64,000 nucleotides of DNA from Egbenema bharatensis. Its GTDB lineage: Bacteria; Cyanobacteriota; Cyanobacteriia; Elainellales; Elainellaceae. The notes under the pieces are model-generated. The model was not told the origin of the DNA and ran no database searches. It worked only from the letters and a program-made list of their open reading frames with translations. The DNA lies in the NCBI RefSeq assembly GCF_048077055.1, contig NZ_CP182236.1, positions 6,076,001-6,140,000 on the forward strand, in the 5' to 3' direction. The position numbers and the translations under genes were made by a program. Shown one piece after another: positions 48,502 to 56,890 of this stretch (positions are counted from its first letter, which is position 1; each line of letters starts with the position of its first letter).

Positions 48502-49027
48502 GCTTCCACGTTACCGTTTCTGTGCTTCCTGTCAACCCCACCTGAATCCTTACCAATTCCGACCCGTTTAACTCCCTCCCATCCAGAGTTTTTTTCTGAG
48601 CGTACTGATGCTTAAAGATTCCTTGAATCCGGTCAAAACTTAATCCTTCTACTCGGCTAACTTGTTCAATACTGGACAGTTGCACTTGCTGATAAATATG
48701 CTCCTCATATCGTCGGGTATACTGATGTCCTTCATCCATAAATGTCAATGCTTTGGTGAAATAACGTTGACAATCACGGCAATAAAACTGACGACGAGGA
48801 ACTTTCAGGTAAGTGACTTGACCAAAAATTGATAAATCCCGGATTAAAATCGCTCGATTTTGATGAACCCCTGAACTCAATGTCTGACAGTGGGGACAGT
48901 TAGCTTCCTCATTGAGCAAGCGCAGCTTTAAGTACACTTCATTGCTTTGTTGAGTGCAACTTTCAACCGTAACATGAGGAAAATTCAGCAATGCATCAAG
49001 ATGAAAGTCCATTGGCGAAACTCCCAC
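48470..49027 (-). pseudogene. ISL3-family transposase, N-terminal fragment
   Basis: 185 codons, of which about the first 165 are ISL3-like: zinc-finger cysteines (CPHC, CRDC), VPRRQFYCRDCQRYFTK and the helix-turn-helix. The frame then runs into the IS66 start (TGSTETVTWKHEANR). The outer ISL3 end is visible as GGCTCTTCCGGATCC (minus strand) ending at 49073. The catalytic domain is gone, so it was cut by the IS66 insertion or a later deletion. Confidence 0.82.
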
Positions 49028-49073
49028 TAAAAGTATTCTATTATACGGTTTTCACCCCGGATCCGGAAGAGCC

Positions 49074-49205
49074 ATTAGAAGTCCCCCTTTTTAAGGGGGA
49101 TTGAGGGGGATCTATCAGGGTTTGAGCCTCTCAGTCAAGATCTGTGTACACGGTAGCCTTTTAAGGGGGACTTCAAACCTTTGTCGGCTTGGTTTCCCCT
49201 TTTTT
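49074..49205 (+). repeat. Family B palindromic repeats, left of the intact IS
   Basis: GTCCCCCTTTTTAAGGGGG followed by GATTGAGGGGGATC (49082-49113), a second AAGGGGGACTTC unit near 49163, and a half palindrome TTTCCCCTTTTTT ending at 49205. The other half (TTTAAGGGGCTAGGGGAGATC) resumes at 50691, showing that the IS split a palindrome. Confidence 0.8.
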
Positions 49206-49292
49206 AACTGGAGTTTAGACTAATCACAGCAGAAATAGCCCAACCCCCTTATCTGGATTGAGCGAGACTGAAGATTGGGAAAAATTTAGTGG

Positions 49293-50600
49293 TTAAGCGG
49301 TCTTGTTCGCCACCTTCTTGGGTCTGGTGAAGCGCTTTTTGACCGTTGGATAGCGAATACGGCGGGAACGGGGTTGCCCTGGAGTCCACCCCGGTGACTT
49401 TCCGCGTGGTTTGGGCGGGGGGGCAGGTGTGCCAATCAACGCTAAAACAGAGGCAAAGGCATTTGCGGTTCGTCCCGGAGATAGCTTAGCAGATGACTTT
49501 TGCCAGGGCAGGGGGGAGTCCTGGACGTGGCAACGAGCCAACCACAACTGCCAGGTGAGCAAGGGCATCAGATCGCTCCAGCGTTCGGATTGTTCGGGCG
49601 TTGCCAACTGGGGTAACGTCCAGTGCAATCGTTGCTTAGCGAAGCGATACCAGTGGTCAATGGCAAAGCGACGGAAATACTGTTGCCACACCGTCTCTAA
49701 GTCGGGTGGTGCTTGTCCCACCCAAATTAGCCACAAAGGTTTGGCGGGGTGGAGGGCAGAGTCATGGAGGCGTTGCAGTTGAATTAACCAGATCGTCTGG
49801 TTGGCAACGCGTCGCAGTCGCATTGATGACCACATCCGCACGTGTAATCGTCCCCACCGGGACTCTTCTACCTGGAGTTCGGCATCAGATGACCACCAGG
49901 TGGTGGCATCGTTAAGTTTGAACTTCTCCCCATACTGCCGAGGACGACCCGTTCCGCTATAAACAGGCGGTGGTCCATACAGTACTCGATTGGAACGCAA
50001 CCGAATCAACTTGTCACAAGCAATATCCGCCGTACCATTGAGGAATGGGGCACAGCCATATTCGGCATCCCACAAAGATAAGGGACGAACCTGGAACTGC
50101 TCACACACCTGACGCAATTGCACTATTGCCTTGCTAATGGGGCTCTCTGCGCTAGTGATGCGTTCATGCAGCAACGGTAATGCCCAACTGCCCTGCTCCT
50201 CTGGAATCCACGCAATCGTACTATATCCTTGTCCCAACGTCACCGGTTTGGCTCCACTCATCGGAGTTGCTTGATGTTCATACGTCCGTTCTCGCAGGGT
50301 TTGTGCCTGTAACCTTGACCATGCCGTGTGGTCTCCCGCTAAGACAACCCGTTCGTCCTGGGGCATTTGCTCCAGGTACAACCCCATCCACTCCAGTCGA
50401 GGCGGGTTGCTATCCTGTAGGGCTTCATACAAACTCGGCCATTGGCGTCGAAAGACAGGGGCAACCGACAGTTCGGCAAAGGAGTACACACTGCGGCTCA
50501 CTAGCACGGCATCCATCAGGTCGAAGAGAGCATCCTTGCCGTTGCCAATCAGCATGTAGGATTTATGTCGAAACGCCCTCAAGCGGTCAAAATTAGTCAT
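49293..50600 (-). CDS. IS transposase (IS701-like DDE family)
   Basis: A 435-residue transposase (ATG 50600; TTG 50606 is a poorer start). Segments fitting the IS4/IS701 DDE group: VLAGDHTAWSRLQAQT (first Asp), PLSLWDAEYGCAPFL (second Asp), and IDHWYRFAKQRLHWT with a following catalytic Glu region. The C-terminus is very basic (PRSRRIRYPTVKKRFTRPKK). The reading frame and both element ends are intact, so it may be active. Confidence 0.82.
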   Translation of the reverse strand: MTNFDRLRAFRHKSYMLIGNGKDALFDLMDAVLVSRSVYSFAELSVAPVFRRQWPSLYEALQDSNPPRLEWMGLYLEQMPQDERVVLAGDHTAWSRLQAQTLRERTYEHQATPMSGAKPVTLGQGYSTIAWIPEEQGSWALPLLHERITSAESPISKAIVQLRQVCEQFQVRPLSLWDAEYGCAPFLNGTADIACDKLIRLRSNRVLYGPPPVYSGTGRPRQYGEKFKLNDATTWWSSDAELQVEESRWGRLHVRMWSSMRLRRVANQTIWLIQLQRLHDSALHPAKPLWLIWVGQAPPDLETVWQQYFRRFAIDHWYRFAKQRLHWTLPQLATPEQSERWSDLMPLLTWQLWLARCHVQDSPLPWQKSSAKLSPGRTANAFASVLALIGTPAPPPKPRGKSPGWTPGQPRSRRIRYPTVKKRFTRPKKVANKTA

Positions 50601-50631
50601 GGTCAATCATTATTGATGCAACATGACCATT

Positions 50632-50661
50632 AAGCAGCCAAACCGTCGGGTTTGGCTGCTT
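50632..50661. terminator. Hairpin at the right end of the intact IS
   Basis: AGCAGCCAAACC (50633-50644) pairs perfectly with GGTTTGGCTGCT (50649-50660) around GTCG, followed by TTTTCTTT on the plus strand. It lies between the terminal repeat and the transposase start. Such hairpins can block transcription entering an IS, or hide the start codon. Confidence 0.65.
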
Positions 50662-50730
50662 TTCTTTCCCAATTAGTCTAAACTCCAGTTTTTAAGGGGC
50701 TAGGGGAGATCTAAACAGGGTTTGCGATAG

Positions 50731-51804
50731 CTACCGAATTGTTTCTCTCAGAGCTTCCGCATCGATTGGTTTCAGTAAATAAATCCGCAACAAATGACCG
50801 ACGATCGCCAGTTGGAATGGCACTTTGCGTAATACTTTCAGCCATTTCGGTTGAGAAGTGCGATCGATTTCAGCCATTTTTAAGTTGAGATCAGAGCAGT
50901 GGTGGAGCCGCTGGAAAAACTGGGGATGATCGGTATTAAGAACCGATGGAAAAGCGCGGGCTGCGGTTTCGTTCGTTTGGCGAATGACTTCCCGATCAAA
51001 TTCCGTGGGGTCAAGTCCTAGCGTGTGGTAGAACTCAGATCGTTCATGCACTGTTAAGGTGTGGGTGGCAAAGACCGTCAGCAGGAAAAAGCGACTCCAC
51101 CAGCGAGATCTCCGAGTTTGCCAGAGTTTAGACTGCGATCGCAATAGGGCCTTAAAAATATCGCCATGCCGGTTTTCATCCTGACACCAGCTTTCAAAGT
51201 AGCGAAACAGGGGATAAAACTGGTTTTCAGGATGCTTTTCCAGATGACGGTAAATAATGATGTATCGCCAGTAGCCAATCTTCTCCGAAAGATAAACCGT
51301 ATAAATCACCCATTCGATCGGAAAGAAGGTATAAACCCGATTCTTGGTGAGATAGCCCAAATCCATCGTGCAGCCGAAATCCGCCATCGCCTTATTCAGG
51401 AAACCCGCATGACGAGCTTCATCCCGCGCCATCAGACTAAACATTTCAGACAGCAAAGGGCTACGACCCTTCAGCTTGCGGGAGAGTTCCTTAAACAGCA
51501 AAAAGCCGGAAAACTCCGAAACACACGATCGCTCCAGGTAATCCACAAATGCCTGACGGGCTTCTCCAGTAATATGATCCCATGACTGATTGAAGGACTC
51601 ATCCCGGACAAAGTGATGGCGGTTGTAGTCTGCCCGCATTTCTGTCAACATTGCTTGCAGTTCAGTATCCTGGCTGGATAGATCGAGTTCTGCGGCCGTT
51701 TCAAAATCTGTCGTATAAAACCGAGGCGTAAGGATGTTTTCCTTAATCACTTTTGTCCTGGCTTCCGTTGTCTCCAGAGTAGGCTGTGGCAGCGAGTTGA
51801 CCAT
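50731..51804 (-). CDS. acsF: Mg-protoporphyrin IX monomethyl ester aerobic cyclase (AcsF/ChlA)
   Basis: A 357-residue di-iron oxygenase that forms the isocyclic ring E of chlorophyll using O2. Di-iron ligands lie in SEFSGFLLFKEL (E97) and ARDEARHAGFL (E129, H132), with a second E/D-x-x-H set further on (WCQDENRHGDIF). Length is normal. Divergent from ho2 across 392 bp that carry two matching palindromes. Many cyanobacteria have a low-oxygen paralogue (chlA-II, sll1874 type) linked to ho2 and hemN; this context marks the gene as that paralogue. A second constitutive copy would be elsewhere. Confidence 0.93.
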   Translation of the reverse strand: MVNSLPQPTLETTEARTKVIKENILTPRFYTTDFETAAELDLSSQDTELQAMLTEMRADYNRHHFVRDESFNQSWDHITGEARQAFVDYLERSCVSEFSGFLLFKELSRKLKGRSPLLSEMFSLMARDEARHAGFLNKAMADFGCTMDLGYLTKNRVYTFFPIEWVIYTVYLSEKIGYWRYIIIYRHLEKHPENQFYPLFRYFESWCQDENRHGDIFKALLRSQSKLWQTRRSRWWSRFFLLTVFATHTLTVHERSEFYHTLGLDPTEFDREVIRQTNETAARAFPSVLNTDHPQFFQRLHHCSDLNLKMAEIDRTSQPKWLKVLRKVPFQLAIVGHLLRIYLLKPIDAEALRETIR

Positions 51805-51826
51805 AACGTTCTATAGTTTCTGATGA

Positions 51827-51847
51827 TTTGATAGCTATCGAGTTATA
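51827..51847. promoter_or_regulatory. Palindromic operator candidate, acsF side
   Basis: TTTGATAGCT-ATCG-AGTTATA, 23 bases before the acsF start. It shares arms, spacing and flanks with the site at 52041-52064. The inner arms ATAGCT/AGTTAT pair at five of six positions. A MarR-family regulator would fit a 16-bp palindrome of this kind; ChlR is the inferred candidate. Confidence 0.6.
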
Positions 51848-52034
51848 TTACATCCGTTTGTTCCCTTCGACCAGTGATATCCTGGTAACAATAGATGAAG
51901 CTGTGCCACACAAATGTTTACAGGATCACTGCGCAAACTCATAATGTAACTTCAACACCTGTTAGGCTCAGGGTTTGGGAGTGCTTGTTCATGGCGGTTT
52001 AAATAAAATGGCTAAAAATGAATTAATTAAAACG

Positions 52035-52070
52035 TTTGACTTTGATAACTCAATAGTTATAAAGTTCAAA
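52035..52070. promoter_or_regulatory. Promoter with embedded palindromic operator, ho2 side
   Basis: An inverted repeat of about 16-bp arms (13 matches) whose core is perfect: ATAACT (52045-52050), CAAT, AGTTAT (52055-52060). TTGACT at 52036 and TATAAA at 52058, separated by 16 bp, form a good promoter for ho2-hemN-chlE, with the palindrome lying between them and overlapping the -10. The start codon is 134 bp downstream. Confidence 0.62.
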
Positions 52071-52196
52071 AAGAAGTGAGAGGGTTCTCCTCTGGAGGGT
52101 TCTCCGATCGCTCTGCTGTTTTTACCCTTTGCTCCACATCAGAATGGCAATGGGTATTGGTCAACATCACCATTTTTAGGTAATGAGGTGTTTAAG

Positions 52197-52955
52197 ATGA
52201 CTCATGATTTAGCCCAACGCCTGCGCGAAGGAACCCAGCAATCCCACACCGCCGCAGAGAATACCGCATTCATGAAGTGCTTCCTCAAAGGGATTGTGGA
52301 ACGGGAACCCTTCCGCAAGCTGTTGGCAAATCTGTATCTAGTCTATGACGCATTAGAAACAGAATTTCGTCGCCATCAAGATGATCCGATCGTCGGACAG
52401 ATGTATTTCCCAGAGCTAAACCGGACGGCAAGCCTGGAACGCGACCTGGCATTTTACTATGGTGACAACTGGCGAGAACAGATTGTTCCCCTGCCCGCAG
52501 GACAGATTTATGTCGATCGGATTCATCAAGTCGCCAGTACCGATCCTGTGTTGCTGATTGCCCATGCCTACACTCGCTATATGGGCGATCTCTCGGGTGG
52601 GCAGGCATTGAGAAAAATTGTGCGTTCAGCCTTGAACTTGCCGGAGGAACAGGGAACTGCACTACATGAGTTTGAGCAACTGCCAACGGTGGAAGCAAAG
52701 CGGGCGTTCAAAGAAACGTACCGGGATACGCTCAATGCATTATCTGTAGATGATGCCACGATTCAACGGATTGTCGATGAAGCCAATTATGCGTTTGAGC
52801 TGAACCGTGATGTCGTCCATGAACTGGAAGAGGATGTTATTGCCGCCATTGGTGAGCATGTGTTTGATCTGCTAACACGACAAACTATTCCTGGAGCAAC
52901 CGAACGACCCGTTTCCAGTACCCTGAAAGAACCAGCAGTTGAGTATAGCATCTAG
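52197..52955 (+). CDS. ho2: Heme oxygenase (low-oxygen type by context)
   Basis: A 252-residue biliverdin-forming heme oxygenase. It opens heme using O2 and ferredoxin, releasing iron and CO, and supplies bilins for phycobilisomes and photoreceptors. The proximal heme His is in QQSHTAAENTAFMKCF (H17), with YTRYMGDLSGGQALRKI as the distal helix. Start ATG 52197 is preceded by GAGGTG; GTG 52188 overlaps that site and is rejected. First gene of a rightward set ho2-hemN-chlE, which is the arrangement known for the low-oxygen-induced paralogue. Confidence 0.93.
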   Translation: MTHDLAQRLREGTQQSHTAAENTAFMKCFLKGIVEREPFRKLLANLYLVYDALETEFRRHQDDPIVGQMYFPELNRTASLERDLAFYYGDNWREQIVPLPAGQIYVDRIHQVASTDPVLLIAHAYTRYMGDLSGGQALRKIVRSALNLPEEQGTALHEFEQLPTVEAKRAFKETYRDTLNALSVDDATIQRIVDEANYAFELNRDVVHELEEDVIAAIGEHVFDLLTRQTIPGATERPVSSTLKEPAVEYSI

Positions 52956-52981
52956 CTCCGATCCAGGTTAAAGATCGCTTG

Positions 52982-53004
52982 TAGGGTGGGCAATGCCCAC
53001 CCTA
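52982..53004 (+). repeat. Perfect 10-bp hairpin between ho2 and hemN
   Basis: TAGGGTGGGC and GCCCACCCTA around AAT, with no T-run after it. It may slow 3-prime decay of ho2 RNA or be a REP-like element related to family A; it does not look like a full terminator. Confidence 0.6.
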
Positions 53005-53085
53005 TGGAATGCTGTGGGAATACAAATAGAGATTTTGCAACCAGAGATTGAAGATTAAATAACGATTCGAGGAGAACCTATCTGC

Positions 53086-54471
53086 ATGAAGTATTTATCA
53101 CCAACGGTGCAATTTGATACGGAGTTACTCAAGAAATATGATCAACCTTTGCCACGTTACACCAGCTATCCTCCCGCAACAGAACTCAGAACCGACTTTA
53201 ATCTCTTTGATCATCAACAGGCGATCGCCGCTTTGAATCAGCGTTCATCTCCCTTATCCCTTTACGTTCACATTCCCTTTTGTCAGAGTGCGTGTTATTT
53301 CTGTGGTTGTAATGTCATCGTTTCTAACAATCGAAATGTGGCATCTTCCTACCTGAACTATTTAATTAAAGAAATTCATCAAACCGCAGCCCAGCTAGAC
53401 TCCCGTAAGCCCGTGGTGCAAATGCACTGGGGTGGAGGAACCCCCAATTATTTGACCCTGGAGCAGGTGGAATTATTGTGGCGGGCCATCCACGATAATT
53501 TTAATTTCGCACCGGATGCGGAAATTTCCATCGAGATCAATCCTCGCTACGTGGATCAACCCTACATTCAAGCGTTGCGGGAAATCGGCTTTAACCGGGT
53601 AAGTTTTGGTATTCAAGATTTCAATCCTCAGGTGCAGGCAGCGGTCAATCGGGTACAGCCGGAGGAATTGCTGTTCGGGGCAATGGACTGGATTCGGCAG
53701 GCGCAATTCGATAGCGTCAATGTTGATTTGATCTACGGATTGCCCCATCAAACGTTGCGGACTTTTGAAGAAACAATTCAAAAAACCGTTCAGTTGAATC
53801 CCGATCGCATCGCTATCTTCAACTTTGCCTATATTCCCTGGCTTAAACCCGTCCAAAAGAACATTTCGGAACAGGCTTTGCCCTCTCCCCAGGAAAAGCT
53901 GGACATTTTACAAATGGCGATCGCAGAGTTGACCCGTAGCGGCTATTACTACATCGGCATGGATCACTTCGCCAAACCTGATGATGAACTGTCGGTTGCT
54001 CAGCACAACGGTCAGCTCAAGCGCAACTTCCAGGGCTATACGACGCAACCGGAGGCAGAACTTCTGGGCTTTGGGCTAACGTCCATCAGCATGCTGCATG
54101 ATGCTTATTTTCAAAATCACAAGCGGCTGAAGGATTACTATCAAGCGATCGACTACAGGCAACCCCCCGTTGAAAAGGGCATCAATTTGCATCGAGATGA
54201 TGTGATTCGACGGGAAATTATCATGCAGTTGATGTGTCATTTTAGTTTGTCGAAGCACACGATCGAAACGAAATATCACCTGGACTTTGATGACTATTTC
54301 GCAGTCGAACTGGCAGATCTGAGGGCCTTAGCAGACGATGGTTTGGTCAGAATCATTGCTAATCGCATTGAAGTGACTCCGCCAGGACGCTTGCTGATTC
54401 GCAATATCGCCGCTGTGTTTGACTCTTACTTGCGCGATCGGATTATTGCCAATTTTTCCAGAGCCATCTGA
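53086..54471 (+). CDS. hemN: Oxygen-independent coproporphyrinogen III oxidase
   Basis: A 461-residue radical SAM enzyme that converts coproporphyrinogen III to protoporphyrinogen IX without O2. The cluster cysteines are C66, C70 and C73 in PFCQSACYFCGC; the extra Cys after them and the N-terminal YTSYPPATE segment are typical of true HemN rather than HemW. The RGG-like MHWGGGTPNYL and VSFGIQDFNPQVQ motifs are present. GGAGAAC precedes the ATG. Lies between ho2 and chlE on one strand. Confidence 0.94.
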   Translation: MKYLSPTVQFDTELLKKYDQPLPRYTSYPPATELRTDFNLFDHQQAIAALNQRSSPLSLYVHIPFCQSACYFCGCNVIVSNNRNVASSYLNYLIKEIHQTAAQLDSRKPVVQMHWGGGTPNYLTLEQVELLWRAIHDNFNFAPDAEISIEINPRYVDQPYIQALREIGFNRVSFGIQDFNPQVQAAVNRVQPEELLFGAMDWIRQAQFDSVNVDLIYGLPHQTLRTFEETIQKTVQLNPDRIAIFNFAYIPWLKPVQKNISEQALPSPQEKLDILQMAIAELTRSGYYYIGMDHFAKPDDELSVAQHNGQLKRNFQGYTTQPEAELLGFGLTSISMLHDAYFQNHKRLKDYYQAIDYRQPPVEKGINLHRDDVIRREIIMQLMCHFSLSKHTIETKYHLDFDDYFAVELADLRALADDGLVRIIANRIEVTPPGRLLIRNIAAVFDSYLRDRIIANFSRAI

Positions 54472-54519
54472 GCATCAGGCTGATTCGAGCAACAATTCAC
54501 TCAAGGCAGGAGGATGGGT

Positions 54520-56547
54520 ATGCGTATCCTGATGATTCAACCCAATTATCATTCGGGGGGGGCAGAAATTGCGGGCAATTGGCCCCCCAGTTGGGTTCCC
54601 TATGTGGGTGGAGCCTTAAAGACGGCTGGCTTCACCGAGGTTCACTTTATTGATGCCATGAGTAACCATATTGAGGATGGTGAACTGGCAGAACAGATCA
54701 GGGCTTATCAGCCAGATGTGGTGCTGGCAACGGCGATCACCCCCATGATTTACAAGTCTCAGAGCACATTGAGGCTGGTTAAAGAGGTTTGCCCGAATGC
54801 CAAAGCGATCATGGGTGGTGTGCATCCGACCTATATGTATCGGGAGGTGCTGCATGAGGCACCGTGGATTGATTACATCATTCGCGGGGAAGGCGAGGAG
54901 ATTACAGTCAATTTGCTGCGATCGATCGCCAATGGTACGGATGAACAAGACAAACGCGAGATCTTGGGCATTGCCTTCCTGGAGGCGGGTAGGGTGGTCG
55001 CTACGCCGGCCCATCCACCGATCAAAGACTTGAATACGTTGACTCCAGATTGGAGTTTGCTGGATTGGGACAAGTACATTTACACGCCGCTGAATACGCG
55101 CGTGGCTGTACCCAACTATGCTCGGGGTTGTCCATTTCGCTGTCGGTTTTGTTCCCAGTGGAAGTTCTGGCGCAAGTATCGTTCCCGTTCTCCCAAGCAG
55201 TTTGTAGATGAAATTGAACGGCTCGTGAAAGACTACAACGTGGGCTTTTTCATCCTGGCTGATGAGGAGCCAACGATTAACAAATCCCGGTTTGTGGCTC
55301 TGTGCAATGAATTGATCGATCGCAATCTGAAGGTGCACTGGGGCATTAATACGCGGGTGACGGACGTGCTGCGCGATGAGAAAGAACTACCGCTCTATCG
55401 CAAAGCCGGATTGGTGCATGTTTCCCTGGGGACGGAGGCGGCTGCCCAACTGAACCTGAATGTGTTCCGCAAGGAAACCACGATCGCCGATAATAAGCGC
55501 GCCGTTCAACTCCTGCGGCAAAATGGAATTCTGGCAGAAGTGCAGTTCATCATGGGCTTGCCGAATGAATGCCCGGAGACGATCGAGGAGACCTACCGCA
55601 TGGCGCGGGATTGGCAGGCGGACATGGCCAACTGGAATATGTATACCCCCTGGCCTTTCTCGGAGTTGTTTCAGGATGTGGCGGACAAGGTGGAAATCCG
55701 CGATTATTCCCACTACAACTTCGTTACGCCCATTATTAAGCCGGACAACATGACGCGGGAAGACCTGCTGAAGGCCGTACTCCACAACTATGCCCGCTTT
55801 TATGGCTGGAAGTTTTGGGAATACTGGTTTGAAAAAGATCCGTTTAAGCGGCGTTATTTGCTCGGATGCCTCTGGGCCTTTGTCAAGACGACTTTGAACA
55901 AACGGTTCTATAACCTGAAACGGGTGAAGCAGAAAGGGCTACAGACTGAAATTGAGTTTGGCTTTGATGAATCCAGAATTCTCACCGCCGAACAAATGGC
56001 TCAGCTCAAGCACGATCGCCCGGCAGATATTGATTTCGTCGGTACGATTTCCGCCTGTGGTGCGCCCAGTGATGCCGCTGAATGTGAGTCCCATCCCAGT
56101 CTGCCCCAACCGCTCCATGAAATTATTCAGGTGGCGATCGTGGAGTCCGATCAACAAACTCGCATCAACTTGCGAATGGATTTACGATCGCAGGACGGCA
56201 TTGAAGTCGCCAGTGAAGCGACGAATGCAGAAACGGGTCTGGTACTGTTAGAATCGATCGATGTGGATGTCGCAGTGATTGATGCAACCCTGCCGGATAT
56301 GAATATTGCCAAATTCATTCGCATGGCGCGCAAAGTACAGGCAAACTCCTACGTCACCGCTTCTCGTATTCTGGTGTTAGCCACGCCAGAACAACAATCC
56401 CGACTATCGGAGGCGATCGCCGCCGGAGCAGATGCGGTATGCCTGAAGGATGCTCCCCTTCAACAACTGGCGGATGCCGTACGAACAACCTATCGCACCG
56501 GAAGCTACCGTGATCCAGCGATCGTTGATCCACCTGTCCCCGTTTGA
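54520..56547 (+). CDS. chlE: Anaerobic-type Mg-protoporphyrin ester cyclase (BchE/ChlE family) fused to a response-regulator receiver domain
   Basis: A 675-residue protein. Start ATG 54520 is set by GCAGGAGG at 54506-54513; ATG 54514 abuts that site. Order: B12-binding domain (1-~140, with MGGVHPTYMYREVL); radical SAM domain (~190-400) with C204, C208, C211 in RGCPFRCRFCSQW; BchE-type end (to ~500; YARFYGWKFWEYWFEKDPFKR). It should form ring E of chlorophyll with water as oxygen donor. Residues ~537-663 are a receiver: acidic pair E542/D544 (VAIVESD), acceptor D588 (AVIDATLPD), T622 and K643 (CLKDA), so all switch residues remain. A DNA-binding domain is absent. Distinguishing ChlE from related B12-radical SAM enzymes rests on context and overall similarity. 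Confidence 0.8.
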   Translation: MRILMIQPNYHSGGAEIAGNWPPSWVPYVGGALKTAGFTEVHFIDAMSNHIEDGELAEQIRAYQPDVVLATAITPMIYKSQSTLRLVKEVCPNAKAIMGGVHPTYMYREVLHEAPWIDYIIRGEGEEITVNLLRSIANGTDEQDKREILGIAFLEAGRVVATPAHPPIKDLNTLTPDWSLLDWDKYIYTPLNTRVAVPNYARGCPFRCRFCSQWKFWRKYRSRSPKQFVDEIERLVKDYNVGFFILADEEPTINKSRFVALCNELIDRNLKVHWGINTRVTDVLRDEKELPLYRKAGLVHVSLGTEAAAQLNLNVFRKETTIADNKRAVQLLRQNGILAEVQFIMGLPNECPETIEETYRMARDWQADMANWNMYTPWPFSELFQDVADKVEIRDYSHYNFVTPIIKPDNMTREDLLKAVLHNYARFYGWKFWEYWFEKDPFKRRYLLGCLWAFVKTTLNKRFYNLKRVKQKGLQTEIEFGFDESRILTAEQMAQLKHDRPADIDFVGTISACGAPSDAAECESHPSLPQPLHEIIQVAIVESDQQTRINLRMDLRSQDGIEVASEATNAETGLVLLESIDVDVAVIDATLPDMNIAKFIRMARKVQANSYVTASRILVLATPEQQSRLSEAIAAGADAVCLKDAPLQQLADAVRTTYRTGSYRDPAIVDPPVPV

Positions 56548-56555
56548 GGTTTCAT

Positions 56556-56630
56556 CCACCCCTGCCCTTCCCAAGAGGGGAACGTTAGAATCCCTCTTAC
56601 CTCCCCTCCTGGGAGGGGTTAGGGGTGGGT
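56556..56630 (+). repeat. Family C inverted repeat
   Basis: CCACCCCTGCCCTTCCC...GAGGGG and CCCCTCCTGGGAGGGG...TTAGGGGTGGG form a large hairpin right after chlE. It may help end the transcript; no T-run follows. Confidence 0.75.
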
Positions 56631-56661
56631 AAAACCCTGATTGACTGTCAAAAGTTGTGTG

Positions 56662-56751
56662 CCCTCACCCCCAACCCCTCTCCCAAAGGGCGAGGGGAGC
56701 GATTCACTTTTTTAGTTCCCTCTCCCCTGGGGAGAGGGCTAGGGTGAGGGC
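56662..56751 (+). repeat. Family D inverted repeat
   Basis: CCCTCACCCCCAACCCCTCT ahead of CCCAAAGGGCGAGGGG, and CCCTCTCCCCTGGGGAGAGGG with CTAGGGTGAGGG after. It is a palindromic block of a kind common in filamentous cyanobacteria, between chlE and the desaturase gene. Confidence 0.75.
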
Positions 56752-56890
56752 TTTCAGGGTCTTGACTGAGAAGTTTTGTCAGTCAACCAGGGTAAAATCT
56801 CACCATCCCAGGCAAGTCGTGTAACCCGGTCGCCCCACTCCCTACTCCCCACTCCCCCTCTTTATTTCTCGTGTGGTTGAGGAAACATTA

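Larger units (their letters stand above)
49206..50690 (-). mobile_element. Intact insertion sequence with 19-bp perfect terminal inverted repeats (IS4/IS701-like)
   Basis: The ends are AACTGGAGTTTAGACTAAT at 49206-49224 and its exact reverse complement at 50672-50690, giving 1485 bp. It encodes one full transposase. A terminator-like hairpin lies inside the right end at 50632-50661. It sits in the middle of a family B palindrome; flanks TTTT and TTTA suggest a short T-rich target duplication. Confidence 0.9.
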
